A stretch of DNA of 64,000 bases, taken from NCBI RefSeq assembly GCF_000379985.1, contig NZ_KB904063.1, positions 1 to 64,000 on the forward strand. Direction: 5' to 3'. Made by a program: the position numbers and the translations under genes. The notes beneath the pieces are model-generated. The model made no database searches and was not told the DNA's origin. It saw nothing but the letters and a program-made list of their open reading frames with translations. Positions 54,213 to 63,501 of this stretch are shown here, piece by piece. How positions within the stretch are numbered: position 1 is the stretch's first letter; every line of letters begins with the position of its first letter. This DNA is from Streptococcus caballi DSM 19004 (GTDB lineage: Bacteria > Bacillota > Bacilli > Lactobacillales > Streptococcaceae).

Positions 54213-56233
54213 TAGATAACTTGGTCTTGTGAACGGCGCGTATTTTTGATAAGATCAGTAATTTGTCCAATTAGCTCTGTTTTTTCTAAAAGCTCTTCCA
54301 ATGGAAGGTGAATGCGGTAATTCCAGTTATTGAGTGGGTTGCTTGGATCGTTAATACGTTCGCTGTCAATGTCATCAACTGTTGTTTCGCTAGCCAGTGC
54401 AAAGAAGTCCTGCAGAGGGATAATGACTAGCATAGCTTTTGAGTCAAAGTGCCTGCGGATAATTTCATGAATGACTTCTTTATTGACTGGGTGAGGCGCA
54501 GGGCCATGCCAATGTAAAACGTTATTATAGTAAGTTTGGCTGGCTTCGTAGTCTTCTTCCCACCATTGTCGCAATGTAGCAGTATCGTGGGTTGAAGAGG
54601 TTGCAACGCAGAGATAGTCTAGATTGTCAAGATCTTGAACGAATTGGCTTGGGTCGCTTGGCATACGCTCAACAATAAGACTGAGAATAGAAAGTTGATC
54701 CATGACTTCTGGAACAGTTGCTGGTACCATACCCAAATCTTCACCACAGGCTAACATATCAGTGGATGCAATCAAGGCAGGTAATTTTTTAAGTGCTTTT
54801 TCTTTCCAAAAGTGATTGTTACGGTTGTAGTAGTAGTCATCATGCATCCAACGTAACGTTTGTTGGACATCATAGCCAAACTCAGCAAAAGAAATGGTGT
54901 CCATGAGTTCGATACGTGGGTGGTAAAGGTTTGGATTAGCATGGTCTTTGACGAAGATCACATTCTCAGTCAGTTGGTAAAGTCCTTGACGAATGTCTTC
55001 ATCAACATCGAGTTCCAGCAGAACACGTTGATCACGATATTCTGGTTTGATTTCATAATTTTCAAAACCAATGTAATTAAGATAACTTTGGATAACTATG
55101 TCACGGTTGTCGCGTCCGAAGATGCGATCGATAACCCAGTCTTTAATGAACGGTTGAGTGAAACGAACATCTCCACCCCAAGAACGGTAAGGAATACCGA
55201 AATATTCAATTTCCTCAATGGTAAACCCTTTAGCTGGTGCAAAATGACCTAACAGACCGCGAACCGATGTTTCAGGAATTTCCCAGATACGAAAGAACCC
55301 AAGTATATGATCCAAACGGAAGGCATCAAAGTAGGTTGCCATAGTTTTCAAACGATCTTTCCACCATTGAAAATCATTTGCTTCAATGGCAGACCAATTA
55401 TAGGTTGGAAGTTCCCAATTTTGTCCAGTTGTAGAAAAGGCATCTGGTGGAGCTCCAGCCTGCATGTCCAGATTGAAGAGGTCAGGATTTTCCCAAGCAT
55501 CAACAGAATAACGTCCAACACCGATGGCAATGTCACCTTTCAGGGCAATTCCTAACGAATGGCAGTAGTCACTAGCTTCTAAAAGTTGCTGGTGAAGCAG
55601 AAATTGGAGATAAAATTGGAAATCAATGAAATCTTTGGCCTTGCTATCTTGGCATAGTTCCTCAAAGACCCCTTGTGAATAACGTTTATAACCTTTCCAC
55701 TCGTCAAATTTGTAAGTGTTAAATTTATCCATTAAGTAATTGAAAACAGCATAAGCTTCTAACCAGCTTCGCCTTTGGCTAACGAAGGCTTGAAAATCTT
55801 TGTCTACCCACAAGGCTTTTTTGACGTTATCAAAGGCTAGTCGAGCAAATTTTAATTTTCCAGTGATAACATCCTCATAGTTCAAGTCTTCCAGAGTATT
55901 TAAACGTTGTTTTTCTTTTTGATAATCTTGCTGATCCTTTTTACTCATGAGATGGAGCAGAGGTTCCAAGTCTAAGTAAATTGGGTGAAGGGCAAAGACT
56001 GAGATAGCTGTGTAGGGGGAGGAGTCCTTCCAAGTTTTGGTGGAGGTTGTGTCGTTTACAGGTAAGAGTTGAATCAAATCTATGCCAGACTGTTGACAAA
56101 AGTCTGCTAGTTGCTTGATGTCGCTAAACTGCCCAATTCCAAAGTCATTTTCACTCTTGAGTGAAAAAACAGGAATGGCTGTTCCAACATGATAAGGCTT
56201 GTGCCCATAAGGTTTTAATGAAAAATCTGTCAT
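54212..56233 (-). CDS. malQ: 4-alpha-glucanotransferase (GH77)
   Basis: A 673-aa amylomaltase that moves glucan units between malto-oligosaccharides. The nucleophile region is MATYFDAFRLDHILGFFRIWEIPE, acid/base region MLACGEDLGMVP, and the substrate loop IGRYSVDAWENP is present. Length is above the Gram-positive 500-aa type, closer to the longer GH77 form. The ATG at 56233 follows GGAG; a cre site is next to it. No phosphorylase gene accompanies it here. Confidence 0.9.
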   Translation of the reverse strand: MTDFSLKPYGHKPYHVGTAIPVFSLKSENDFGIGQFSDIKQLADFCQQSGIDLIQLLPVNDTTSTKTWKDSSPYTAISVFALHPIYLDLEPLLHLMSKKDQQDYQKEKQRLNTLEDLNYEDVITGKLKFARLAFDNVKKALWVDKDFQAFVSQRRSWLEAYAVFNYLMDKFNTYKFDEWKGYKRYSQGVFEELCQDSKAKDFIDFQFYLQFLLHQQLLEASDYCHSLGIALKGDIAIGVGRYSVDAWENPDLFNLDMQAGAPPDAFSTTGQNWELPTYNWSAIEANDFQWWKDRLKTMATYFDAFRLDHILGFFRIWEIPETSVRGLLGHFAPAKGFTIEEIEYFGIPYRSWGGDVRFTQPFIKDWVIDRIFGRDNRDIVIQSYLNYIGFENYEIKPEYRDQRVLLELDVDEDIRQGLYQLTENVIFVKDHANPNLYHPRIELMDTISFAEFGYDVQQTLRWMHDDYYYNRNNHFWKEKALKKLPALIASTDMLACGEDLGMVPATVPEVMDQLSILSLIVERMPSDPSQFVQDLDNLDYLCVATSSTHDTATLRQWWEEDYEASQTYYNNVLHWHGPAPHPVNKEVIHEIIRRHFDSKAMLVIIPLQDFFALASETTVDDIDSERINDPSNPLNNWNYRIHLPLEELLEKTELIGQITDLIKNTRRSQDQVI

Positions 56234-56250
56234 CCTAAATACTCCTTTAC

Positions 56251-56262
56251 GAAAGCGCTTTC
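56251..56262. promoter_or_regulatory. cre site (CcpA) at malQ
   Basis: GAAAGCGCTTTC, a perfect 12-bp palindrome with the CG core of cre boxes, lies just upstream of the malQ RBS. It implies repression by CcpA when glucose is present. Confidence 0.7.
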
Positions 56263-56349
56263 CTTGTTTCAATTATAACCTTTCAGATTGCTAAAAGCAA
56301 CAGAGGATAGGAAAATGATAAAAATAAAGGCTGACCATTTATAAGAGTC

Positions 56350-56522
56350 TATTTTTGTGATAAAATAAAAGGGATTATAGTGAAAGGAAAAGAGATTGGG
56401 TTTGTGTGCATAGCTGAACACAGATCAGAAACTTAGTGAAAAGGATAAATTGCCTTGTGCCAGACACACGGAATTGATTTTCTATTTTCATACGGTTTTT
56501 AGACGCTCTTTATATCTTAAAT
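56350..56522 (+). promoter_or_regulatory. hisS leader without a Shine-Dalgarno
   Basis: A weak -10 (GATAAAATA, about 56360) gives a leader of about 155 nt. No T-box core (GGTGG-ACCGCG) is seen. Possible hairpins are TGTGT/ACACA (about 56403-56422) and CCTTGTG/CACACGG (about 56453-56471). The 20 bases before the ATG lack any GGAGG-like sequence. Confidence 0.4.
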
Positions 56523-57800
56523 ATGAAACTTCAAAAACCAAAAGGAACGCAGGATATTCTACCTATTGATTCTGCCAAATGGCAGTATGTAGAAAATTTG
56601 GCGCGTGAAACCTTTAAAAAATACAATTATGGCGAGATTCGTACACCTATGTTTGAACATTATGAAGTGATTTCCCGGTCAGTTGGTGATACGACAGATA
56701 TCGTGACTAAGGAAATGTATGATTTTCATGATAAGGGTGATCGCCACATTACTCTTCGACCTGAGGGAACGGCTCCTGTTGTGCGTTCTTACGTGGAAAA
56801 CAAGCTCTTTGCTCCTGAAGTGCAAAAGCCAGTTAAAATGTATTACATTGGATCAATGTTTCGCTACGAACGTCCGCAGGCTGGCCGCTTACGTGAATTC
56901 CACCAAGTTGGTGTGGAGTGTTTTGGCTCACAAAATCCCGCTACAGATGTGGAGACCATCGCTATGGCTTATCAGCTATTCAATGAGCTTGGCATCAAAG
57001 ATGTAATCCTTCATCTTAACAGCTTGGGTAATACGGAGAGCCGCCAGGCCTATCGTCAAGCTCTCATTGATTACTTGACACCTTTGCGTGAGACCTTGTC
57101 AAAAGATAGCCAACGCCGTTTGGATGAAAATCCGCTGCGTGTGCTGGATTCTAAAGAAAAAGAGGATAAAGCAGCGGTTGAGAACGCGCCATCTATTCTC
57201 GACTATCTAGATGAAGAGAGTCAAGCACATTTTGATGCGGTGCGTGAGATGTTGGAGCTACTTCAGGTTCCTTATGTCATTGATACCAACATGGTGCGCG
57301 GTTTAGACTACTACAATCACACTATTTTTGAGTTTATCACAAAGGTTGATAAGTCTGAGTTGACTATTTGTGCTGGTGGTCGCTACGATAGCTTGGTTGA
57401 GTATTTTGGTGGACCTGCAACCCCTGGATTTGGCTTTGGACTGGGGTTGGAACGCTTACTTCTTATTCTTGACAAGCAAGGCATTGAGCTTCCAGTTGAG
57501 GAGAGTTTGGATGTTTACATTGCTGTTTTAGGTGCTGGTGCCAATAGTAAAGCTTTGGAGCTGGTTCAAGCCATCCGCAAGCAAGGATTTTCAGCAGAGC
57601 GCGATTACCTTGGTCGTAAAATCAAGGCCCAATTCAAATCCGCAGATGCCTTCCATGCTAAAACGGTCATTACACTGGGCGAAAGTGAAGTAGAAGCTGG
57701 TCAAGTTAGCATCAAAAATAACCAAACTCGCGAAGAAGTGACAGTCCGATTTGAAGATATTTCAAACGATTTTGCTGCTGTTTTTGCAAAAATAAAATAA
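56523..57800 (+). CDS. hisS: Histidyl-tRNA synthetase
   Basis: A 425-aa class II synthetase. Motif 1/2 regions: [17 protein letters not shown] and [24 protein letters not shown]. The His-specific block is [13 protein letters not shown], and motif 3 is [12 protein letters not shown]. The C-terminal anticodon domain is complete. Start [14 protein letters not shown] is the conserved one, although no ribosome-binding site is visible before it. Confidence 0.96.
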   Translation: MKLQKPKGTQDILPIDSAKWQYVENLARETFKKYNYGEIRTPMFEHYEVISRSVGDTTDIVTKEMYDFHDKGDRHITLRPEGTAPVVRSYVENKLFAPEVQKPVKMYYIGSMFRYERPQAGRLREFHQVGVECFGSQNPATDVETIAMAYQLFNELGIKDVILHLNSLGNTESRQAYRQALIDYLTPLRETLSKDSQRRLDENPLRVLDSKEKEDKAAVENAPSILDYLDEESQAHFDAVREMLELLQVPYVIDTNMVRGLDYYNHTIFEFITKVDKSELTICAGGRYDSLVEYFGGPATPGFGFGLGLERLLLILDKQGIELPVEESLDVYIAVLGAGANSKALELVQAIRKQGFSAERDYLGRKIKAQFKSADAFHAKTVITLGESEVEAGQVSIKNNQTREEVTVRFEDISNDFAAVFAKIK

Positions 57801-57828
57801 GAAAAAGATTGGTCTGGTGGCCAATCTT

Positions 57829-58158
57829 TTAGTTTAGCAAGAAGATAATAGTATAGAGAAAGAGTGCTACGCCAGCTAATGTGCAGATAGTAGAAAACTT
57901 CGCTCGTTTTTTACAGTTTTGAAAGGTGAGAAAATCTTCATCTGTCATATTTTCGCGAGGGTAGTTTCTACGTTTGAGGAGGTAAAGGATTAGCCCTTCC
58001 CCTCGTTGGCCGACAACGGAAATCCAAGACCAGAGTTTAGGCCTTGCCATACCGCGATAAGCGGCGTCCAATTGTACCAGTTGAAAAAGTTGATAGCTGA
58101 AATAAAATCCTGAACAGAGAATAATTCCTAGACTTAATATAAGTAATAGTAACATCAT
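57829..58158 (-). CDS. Membrane protein of unknown function (109 aa)
   Basis: A 109-aa protein with one N-terminal helix (LLLLILSLGIILCSGFYFSYQLF) and one C-terminal helix (FSTICTLAGVALFLYTIIFLL) around a basic central part. Unrecognised. AGGAGGTAC precedes the ATG. It lies 8 bp downstream of an XRE gene and forms a pair with it. Confidence 0.65.
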   Translation of the reverse strand: MMLLLLILSLGIILCSGFYFSYQLFQLVQLDAAYRGMARPKLWSWISVVGQRGEGLILYLLKRRNYPRENMTDEDFLTFQNCKKRAKFSTICTLAGVALFLYTIIFLLN

Positions 58159-58166
58159 AGTACCTC

Positions 58167-58586
58167 CTAAATCAGGTCAATCACTTGGAAGAGAGTAAAT
58201 CCGCAGCCAGTTACCCACAATGCTCCGCAGATAAAGATTAAGTAGGGATTTTTCACAATCCAAGCGCCAAAAATGATAAAGATTAACAAAAGAAAAATAT
58301 TCACTCCAACAGCTAGGAGCAATTGCCGATTGCTGGCAACGGTATCTGTACTTTTGGCTAAATGTTTAACCATAGCTTCATCTCCCTTCAGTAAACTGTC
58401 CAGACTGACCTGATAAATATCACTGAGCTTGATTAAACTCACGATATCAGGATAAGATTTATTGTTTTCCCAGTTAGAAATCGTTTGTCTGGTAATACCC
58501 AGCTGTTCTGCAATCTGTTCTTGAGTTAGTTCCTGACTTTTTCTAGCCTTTTGTAGCTTTTGTCCAACATTGATGGTTTCAGTCAT
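58167..58586 (-). CDS. XRE regulator with membrane segments (139 aa)
   Basis: An N-terminal HTH (LQKARKSQELTQEQIAEQLGITRQTISNWENNKSYPDIVSLIKLSDIYQVSLDSLLKGD) is followed by two hydrophobic helices (LLLAVGVNIFLLLIFIIFGAWIV, LIFICGALWVTGCGFTLF). This is the same plan as the protein at 50.5 kb. Probably regulates itself and the small membrane partner. Confidence 0.8.
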   Translation of the reverse strand: MTETINVGQKLQKARKSQELTQEQIAEQLGITRQTISNWENNKSYPDIVSLIKLSDIYQVSLDSLLKGDEAMVKHLAKSTDTVASNRQLLLAVGVNIFLLLIFIIFGAWIVKNPYLIFICGALWVTGCGFTLFQVIDLI

Positions 58587-58733
58587 TTCATCACCTTCAT
58601 TTTTCCCTTCCTGCTTTTAGTTTAATGAAAATTGCTGCGCTTGTCTATCAAATATGGCAGACAAAGACGCATTTTCCTGTCAAAATGTTTTGACACTGTC
58701 ATTTTTGGAGAATGTCAGAAAGGTTGTGATTTT

Positions 58734-59609
58734 TTATTTATAAGGGATAATTAGAAGTTCGCTTTTCATCCCATTCAATTCAATGATGTTTTCGGTATCT
58801 GGATTTGAACAATTCTCTGCTATATCTTGCTCTTCTTCGAATAATATTTTATTAGCTAATCCTTTTTGCTTCGTTTTAAAATCATAATCAGCAGGTACTT
58901 GTAGCCTTGAAGTGGCTGAAATTTGGTTGAGAGCAACAGTTCCCGTGAAGGAAATGATGTTGACAAGCATGTCAAGGTTACTGTTGATCTCAAGCTCACC
59001 CTGACCACCATTGATAATGACCTGCTCCACTTTTCCGTCTAGTTCTAATTGTTCAATTACTAAGTTATTCAGTTCGACTTGTGGGCAGTTGACAGCTATT
59101 TCAACATCTCTTAGATATTTTTGAGGAAGAGTTATGAAAATGGATAGTTCTTTCTTTGCCCTCGCTTCGGTTAAATTAGCCAAACGATTGAGTTCCAGAT
59201 CAAGTTTACTTCTACTGTCATCAATTTTGAATTTAAGGATTTTATCTAATTGTTGAAGAGAGTTGCTAGCTAGCTTAATTTCAATTTTTTCACTGTCAAC
59301 TATCTGTAAATGAAGGTGGTGAGCACCACCGAGACGAATGTCAAAATGCTTGAGTTCAGCAATATCATAGCTAATATAACTTTGATATAAACAATCTGGT
59401 GTCTGTGTTGGATTCTGGATTGCTAACAAGTCATCCAAAGAAATATGGAATAGGTTTGAAATAGCAATAAGATTAGAAATATCTGGTGTACCAGTTCCGG
59501 TTTCCCATTTAGTAACAGCCTGCCTAGAAACATTGAGGAGCTCAGCCATCTTTTCTTGTGAAAGCTTGGCCGCTTTGCGATAGGATTTTAGTTTTTTTTC
59601 AAATGTCAT
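58734..59609 (-). CDS. XRE regulator fused to a DUF4097-like beta-solenoid
   Basis: A 291-aa protein. Residues 1-62 are an XRE HTH (LKSYRKAAKLSQEKMAELLNVSRQAVTKWETGTGTPDISNLIAISNLFHISLDDLLA). The rest is beta-rich, with repeats such as AVNCPQVELNNLVIEQLELDGKVEQVIINGGQGELEINSNLDMLVNI, resembling the adhesin-like DUF4097 fold. No membrane segment. A DNA-binding protein with a solenoid sensor is a plausible reading. AAAGGAG precedes the ATG. Confidence 0.8.
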   Translation of the reverse strand: MTFEKKLKSYRKAAKLSQEKMAELLNVSRQAVTKWETGTGTPDISNLIAISNLFHISLDDLLAIQNPTQTPDCLYQSYISYDIAELKHFDIRLGGAHHLHLQIVDSEKIEIKLASNSLQQLDKILKFKIDDSRSKLDLELNRLANLTEARAKKELSIFITLPQKYLRDVEIAVNCPQVELNNLVIEQLELDGKVEQVIINGGQGELEINSNLDMLVNIISFTGTVALNQISATSRLQVPADYDFKTKQKGLANKILFEEEQDIAENCSNPDTENIIELNGMKSELLIIPYK

Positions 59610-59787
59610 TTGAGTTCTCCTTTAAATGTGATAGCCTTATTTTAGTCAACAAGTCTTGTCAATACTAGCAAAAAAGGTAGTCATTTAGGAAAATTTCGCT
59701 ACTTATCGTAGCAAAATACATTTTATGATGACTTTTCCTTTATTATAGCATGTCCCTATTTTAGAAGATCTGCCATTTTCCTAAAAT

Positions 59788-59820
59788 AAAAAACTCCTCT
59801 CTAATGGGTGGGGTTTTTGC
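59788..59820. terminator. Terminator-like hairpin before aspS
   Basis: AAAAACTCC pairs with GGGGTTTTT (imperfectly) between the divergent XRE gene and aspS. Confidence 0.4.
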
Positions 59821-59828
59821 TGGCTTTC

Positions 59829-59837
59829 TGCTATAAT
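59829..59837 (+). promoter_or_regulatory. aspS promoter
   Basis: The extended -10 TGCTATAAT ends at 59837, 36 bp before the start codon. No -35 of note. Confidence 0.65.
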
Positions 59838-59873
59838 AGATGGGAATGAATATTTAGATGGAGAATGTATATT

Positions 59874-61622
59874 ATGGAACGTTCAATGTATGCAGGTCGT
59901 GTTCGTAGTGAACATATTGGCCAAGAAATTACTTTAAAAGGTTGGGTTGGTCGTCGTCGTGATTTAGGAGGGCTTATCTTTATCGACCTTCGTGACCGTG
60001 AAGGTATCATGCAATTAGTCATCAATCCAGAGGAAGTTTCAAGTGATGTTATGGCTACAGCTGAAAGCCTTCGTAACGAATTTGTCATTGAAGTGACTGG
60101 GAGAGTAGCTGCGCGTGAACAATCTAATGATAACTTACCAACAGGTGCAGTAGAACTTAAAGTGACTAGCTTGACAGTGCTTAATACTGCCAAAACAACA
60201 CCTTTTGAGATTAAAGACGGTGTAGAAGCAGCGGATGATACACGTTTACGTTACCGTTACCTTGATCTTCGCCGTCCAGAGATGCTTGAAAACTTTAAGT
60301 TACGTGCTAAAGTGACGCATTCCATTCGTAACTATCTGGATGAGTTGGAATTTATTGATGTGGAGACGCCCATGTTGACTAAGTCAACGCCAGAAGGTGC
60401 GCGTGACTACTTAGTTCCTAGCCGCGTTAGCCAAGGGCATTTTTACGCTCTTCCACAAAGTCCGCAAATCACAAAGCAACTTCTGATGAATGCTGGTTTT
60501 GACCGCTATTACCAAATTGTTAAATGCTTCCGTGATGAAGACTTGCGTGGGGATCGTCAACCTGAGTTTACACAGGTTGACTTAGAAACCTCTTTTTTGT
60601 CCGAACGAGAAATTCAAGATATTACAGAAGGCATGATTGCTAAGGTTATGAGAGATACTAAAGGTATTGAGGTTACACTACCTTTCCCACGCATGACTTA
60701 CGACGATGCTATGAGCAACTATGGTTCTGATAAACCAGACACACGCTTTGATATGCTTTTACAAGATTTGACAGATTTTGTAAAGCATGTTGACTTCAAA
60801 GTCTTCTCTCAAGCACCTGTTGTCAAAGCTATTGTTGTGAAGAATAATGCGGATAAGTACTCTCGTAAAAGCATTGACAAATTAACAGAAGTAGCCAAAC
60901 AATACGGAGCCAAAGGCCTTGCTTGGATTAAGTATGAAAATGGAGCTATTTCTGGACCAGTTGCTAAATTCTTGACAAGTATTGAAGAAGACTTGATAAC
61001 TGCTTTACAATTGGATAACAATGATTTGGTGCTTTTTGTGGCCGATACTTTAGAAGTTGCTAATGCAACCCTCGGTGCTCTTCGTATGCGTATCGCCAAA
61101 GAGCTTGACTTAATTGACAACTCTAAATTTAACTTCCTTTGGGTTGTTGATTGGCCAATGTTTGAATGGTCTGAGGAAGAAGGGCGCTATATGTCTGCTC
61201 ACCACCCATTCACTTTGCCAACGGAAGAATCAGCTCATGAATTGGAAGGTGATCTTTCTAAAGTTCGTGCGATAGCCTACGACATCGTTCTCAACGGATA
61301 TGAGCTTGGTGGCGGTAGTCTTCGTATCAACCATAAAGACTTACAAGAACGCATGTTTAAAGCTTTAGGATTTACAGAAGAATCAGCTCACGACCAATTC
61401 GGTTTCTTACTTGAAGCTATGGAGTATGGCTTTCCTCCACACGGGGGTCTGGCAATTGGCCTTGACCGTTTTGTCATGTTGCTAGCTGGTAAGGAAAATA
61501 TCCGTGAAGTGATTGCTTTCCCTAAAAACAATAAAGCTAGCGACCCGATGACACAGGCACCAAGTGTCGTGTCAGCTAAACAATTAGAAGAACTTGCACT
61601 GACTATTGAAGAAAATGACTAA
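59874..61622 (+). CDS. aspS: Aspartyl-tRNA synthetase
   Basis: A 582-aa class IIb synthetase. OB-fold anticodon domain at the start ([41 protein letters not shown]), then motif 2 ([20 protein letters not shown]), the bacterial GAD insertion (about 290-420), and motif 3 ([15 protein letters not shown]). The ATG at 59874 gives proper spacing from GGAG; an in-frame ATG at 59865 touches it. In other streptococci hisS and aspS are close neighbours; here three genes lie between. Confidence 0.96.
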   Translation: MERSMYAGRVRSEHIGQEITLKGWVGRRRDLGGLIFIDLRDREGIMQLVINPEEVSSDVMATAESLRNEFVIEVTGRVAAREQSNDNLPTGAVELKVTSLTVLNTAKTTPFEIKDGVEAADDTRLRYRYLDLRRPEMLENFKLRAKVTHSIRNYLDELEFIDVETPMLTKSTPEGARDYLVPSRVSQGHFYALPQSPQITKQLLMNAGFDRYYQIVKCFRDEDLRGDRQPEFTQVDLETSFLSEREIQDITEGMIAKVMRDTKGIEVTLPFPRMTYDDAMSNYGSDKPDTRFDMLLQDLTDFVKHVDFKVFSQAPVVKAIVVKNNADKYSRKSIDKLTEVAKQYGAKGLAWIKYENGAISGPVAKFLTSIEEDLITALQLDNNDLVLFVADTLEVANATLGALRMRIAKELDLIDNSKFNFLWVVDWPMFEWSEEEGRYMSAHHPFTLPTEESAHELEGDLSKVRAIAYDIVLNGYELGGGSLRINHKDLQERMFKALGFTEESAHDQFGFLLEAMEYGFPPHGGLAIGLDRFVMLLAGKENIREVIAFPKNNKASDPMTQAPSVVSAKQLEELALTIEEND

Positions 61623-62559
61623 AAAAACATCTCTTAAAAAGAAATCTCAATTTCTTATTAACCGTTGGGCAAAAAAAATCGGTCTTTTAAAGACTTTACA
61701 GAGTATCTCCAGAGAAAAATACGCAGAGAAGATTTCCGCTTCTCTGCTTTATGGTCTGTTATCAAGTATTGCCGTTAATTTTTTCTTTCAACCAGGGCAT
61801 GTTTATTCAAGTGGGGCAACTGGTTTGGCACAGGTTTTGTCTGCTGTTAGCCACCGTTTATTTGGTTTTGAAATTCCGATTTCTTTGGCTTTTTATGCCA
61901 TTAATCTCCCACTACTTGTGTTAGCGTGGTATAAGATTGGGCATAAATTTACCATTTTTACTTTTATTACGGTGTCCATGAGTTCCCTCTTTATTCAGAT
62001 TGTGCCTCAGGTTACCTTGACTACCGATCCGCTGATCAATGCCATTTTTGGTGGTCTCGTTATGGGAACAGGAATTGGTTTGGGCTTGAAGTCTCGTATT
62101 TCCAGCGGGGGTACAGATATTGTCAGCTTAACAATCCGAAAGAAAACAGGACGTGATGTCGGTAATATTTCTTTGATGGTCAATGGAACGATTATGATTT
62201 TTGCTGGAATCTTATTTGGTTGGCAGTATGCACTTTATTCAATGGTGACTATTTTTGTTTCTAGTAGAATTACAGATGCTATTTTCACCAAGCAAAAAAA
62301 GATGCAGGCCATGATTGTCACAGGCCAACCGGAGAGGGTTATCAATAAGATTCATAAAAATCTTCATAGGGGTGTTACTTGTATTAATAATGCCGAAGGA
62401 ACCTATATGCATGAAAAAAAAGCGATTTTGTTGACGATTATTACGCGTGAAGAATATCCAATTTTTAAGGCCATTATGAAAAAAGCAGATCCACGAGCCT
62501 TTGTTTCTATTTCAGAAAACGTTCATATTATTGGTCGTTTTGTGGAAGACGATGAGTAA
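61615..62559 (+). CDS. YitT-family membrane protein 1
   Basis: A 314-aa protein with about five hydrophobic spans ([38 protein letters not shown]...) and a C-terminal DUF2179 domain ([71 protein letters not shown]). The ATG at 61615 overlaps the aspS stop by 8 bp. Function of YitT proteins is unknown; DUF2179 may bind a small ligand. Confidence 0.88.
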   Translation: MTKKTSLKKKSQFLINRWAKKIGLLKTLQSISREKYAEKISASLLYGLLSSIAVNFFFQPGHVYSSGATGLAQVLSAVSHRLFGFEIPISLAFYAINLPLLVLAWYKIGHKFTIFTFITVSMSSLFIQIVPQVTLTTDPLINAIFGGLVMGTGIGLGLKSRISSGGTDIVSLTIRKKTGRDVGNISLMVNGTIMIFAGILFGWQYALYSMVTIFVSSRITDAIFTKQKKMQAMIVTGQPERVINKIHKNLHRGVTCINNAEGTYMHEKKAILLTIITREEYPIFKAIMKKADPRAFVSISENVHIIGRFVEDDE

Positions 62560-62580
62560 TAACCTGATTTAGGAGAAAGT

Positions 62581-63468
62581 ATGCCAGCTAACTATGATTT
62601 TCGCTTTAAGAATTTTTGTTTCGTTGCACTAGGAGCTGCTATCTATTCTTTTGGTTTTGTCTATTTCAATATGGCTAATAAGGTGGCAGCTAATGGTATT
62701 GCTGGTTTGACCTTAGTTGTCCATGCTCTCTTCGGACTTAATCCAACTTATTCTGGTTATCTGATCAATCTTCCCTTGGTCTTACTGGGTGCCTATCTTT
62801 TTGGTAAAAAAGCTATGGTTTACACTATTGAGGGTATTTCTTTATTGTATCTCTTTATTTGGATTTTTCAAAAAATTCCTTTTTCAGTTGATTTAGAACA
62901 AGATTTGTTAGTCGTTTCCTTGATCGCTGGAATTATTGCAGGGCTTGGTGGAGGACTTGTCTTTCGCTATGGAGGTACAATTGGTGGATCGGATATTGTT
63001 GCCAAAATCATTGAAGCTAAATTTGGTATCCAGCTTAATCAAGCGCTTCTTGCTTTCGATATTTTTGTTATGATTCTGTCGCTAACTTATATTTCTATTC
63101 CCAAGATGATGTATGCTTTGATTGCTAGCTTCATGTATAGCCAGGTAGTTAAGCTAGTGCAAAACGGTGGCTATTCTGTGCGTGGTATGATGATTATCTC
63201 AGATAAGACAGATGCTATTTCTCAGCTAATCATGGAAGAATTAGGGCGTGGTGTTACCTATCTCAAAGGTGAGGGCGCCTATTCTGGACAAGAAAAGCAA
63301 ATCATGTACGTTGCTCTTAGTCCGATGGATGCTAGGGAAGCCAAGACTATGATTAGAGAATTAGATGAGCATGCTTTTGTGTCAATCTTTAATATTGATG
63401 AAGTCATGAGTCCAGAATTCATTGCGTCTAAGAGCAAATATCGCAAACAAAAGAATAAGAAGAGTTGA
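62581..63468 (+). CDS. YitT-family membrane protein 2
   Basis: A 295-aa YitT protein: FRFKNFCFVALGAAIYSFGFVYFNMANKVAANGIAGLTLVVHALFGLNP, GGTIGGSDIVAKIIEAKFG, then DUF2179 from about 205 (MIISDKTDAISQLIMEELGRGVTYLKGEGAYSGQEKQIMYVALSPMDAREAKTMIRELDEHAFVSIF). Starts 21 bp after the first copy, with GGAGAAAG upstream. Confidence 0.88.
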   Translation: MPANYDFRFKNFCFVALGAAIYSFGFVYFNMANKVAANGIAGLTLVVHALFGLNPTYSGYLINLPLVLLGAYLFGKKAMVYTIEGISLLYLFIWIFQKIPFSVDLEQDLLVVSLIAGIIAGLGGGLVFRYGGTIGGSDIVAKIIEAKFGIQLNQALLAFDIFVMILSLTYISIPKMMYALIASFMYSQVVKLVQNGGYSVRGMMIISDKTDAISQLIMEELGRGVTYLKGEGAYSGQEKQIMYVALSPMDAREAKTMIRELDEHAFVSIFNIDEVMSPEFIASKSKYRKQKNKKS

Positions 63469-63501
63469 GCCTGTCTCAACTTTCTTTTTGAGGAGAATAA
63501 A

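Noticed and set aside
56350-56522. T-box upstream of hisS
   Set aside because: The conserved GGTGG-ACCGCG core and terminator are absent.
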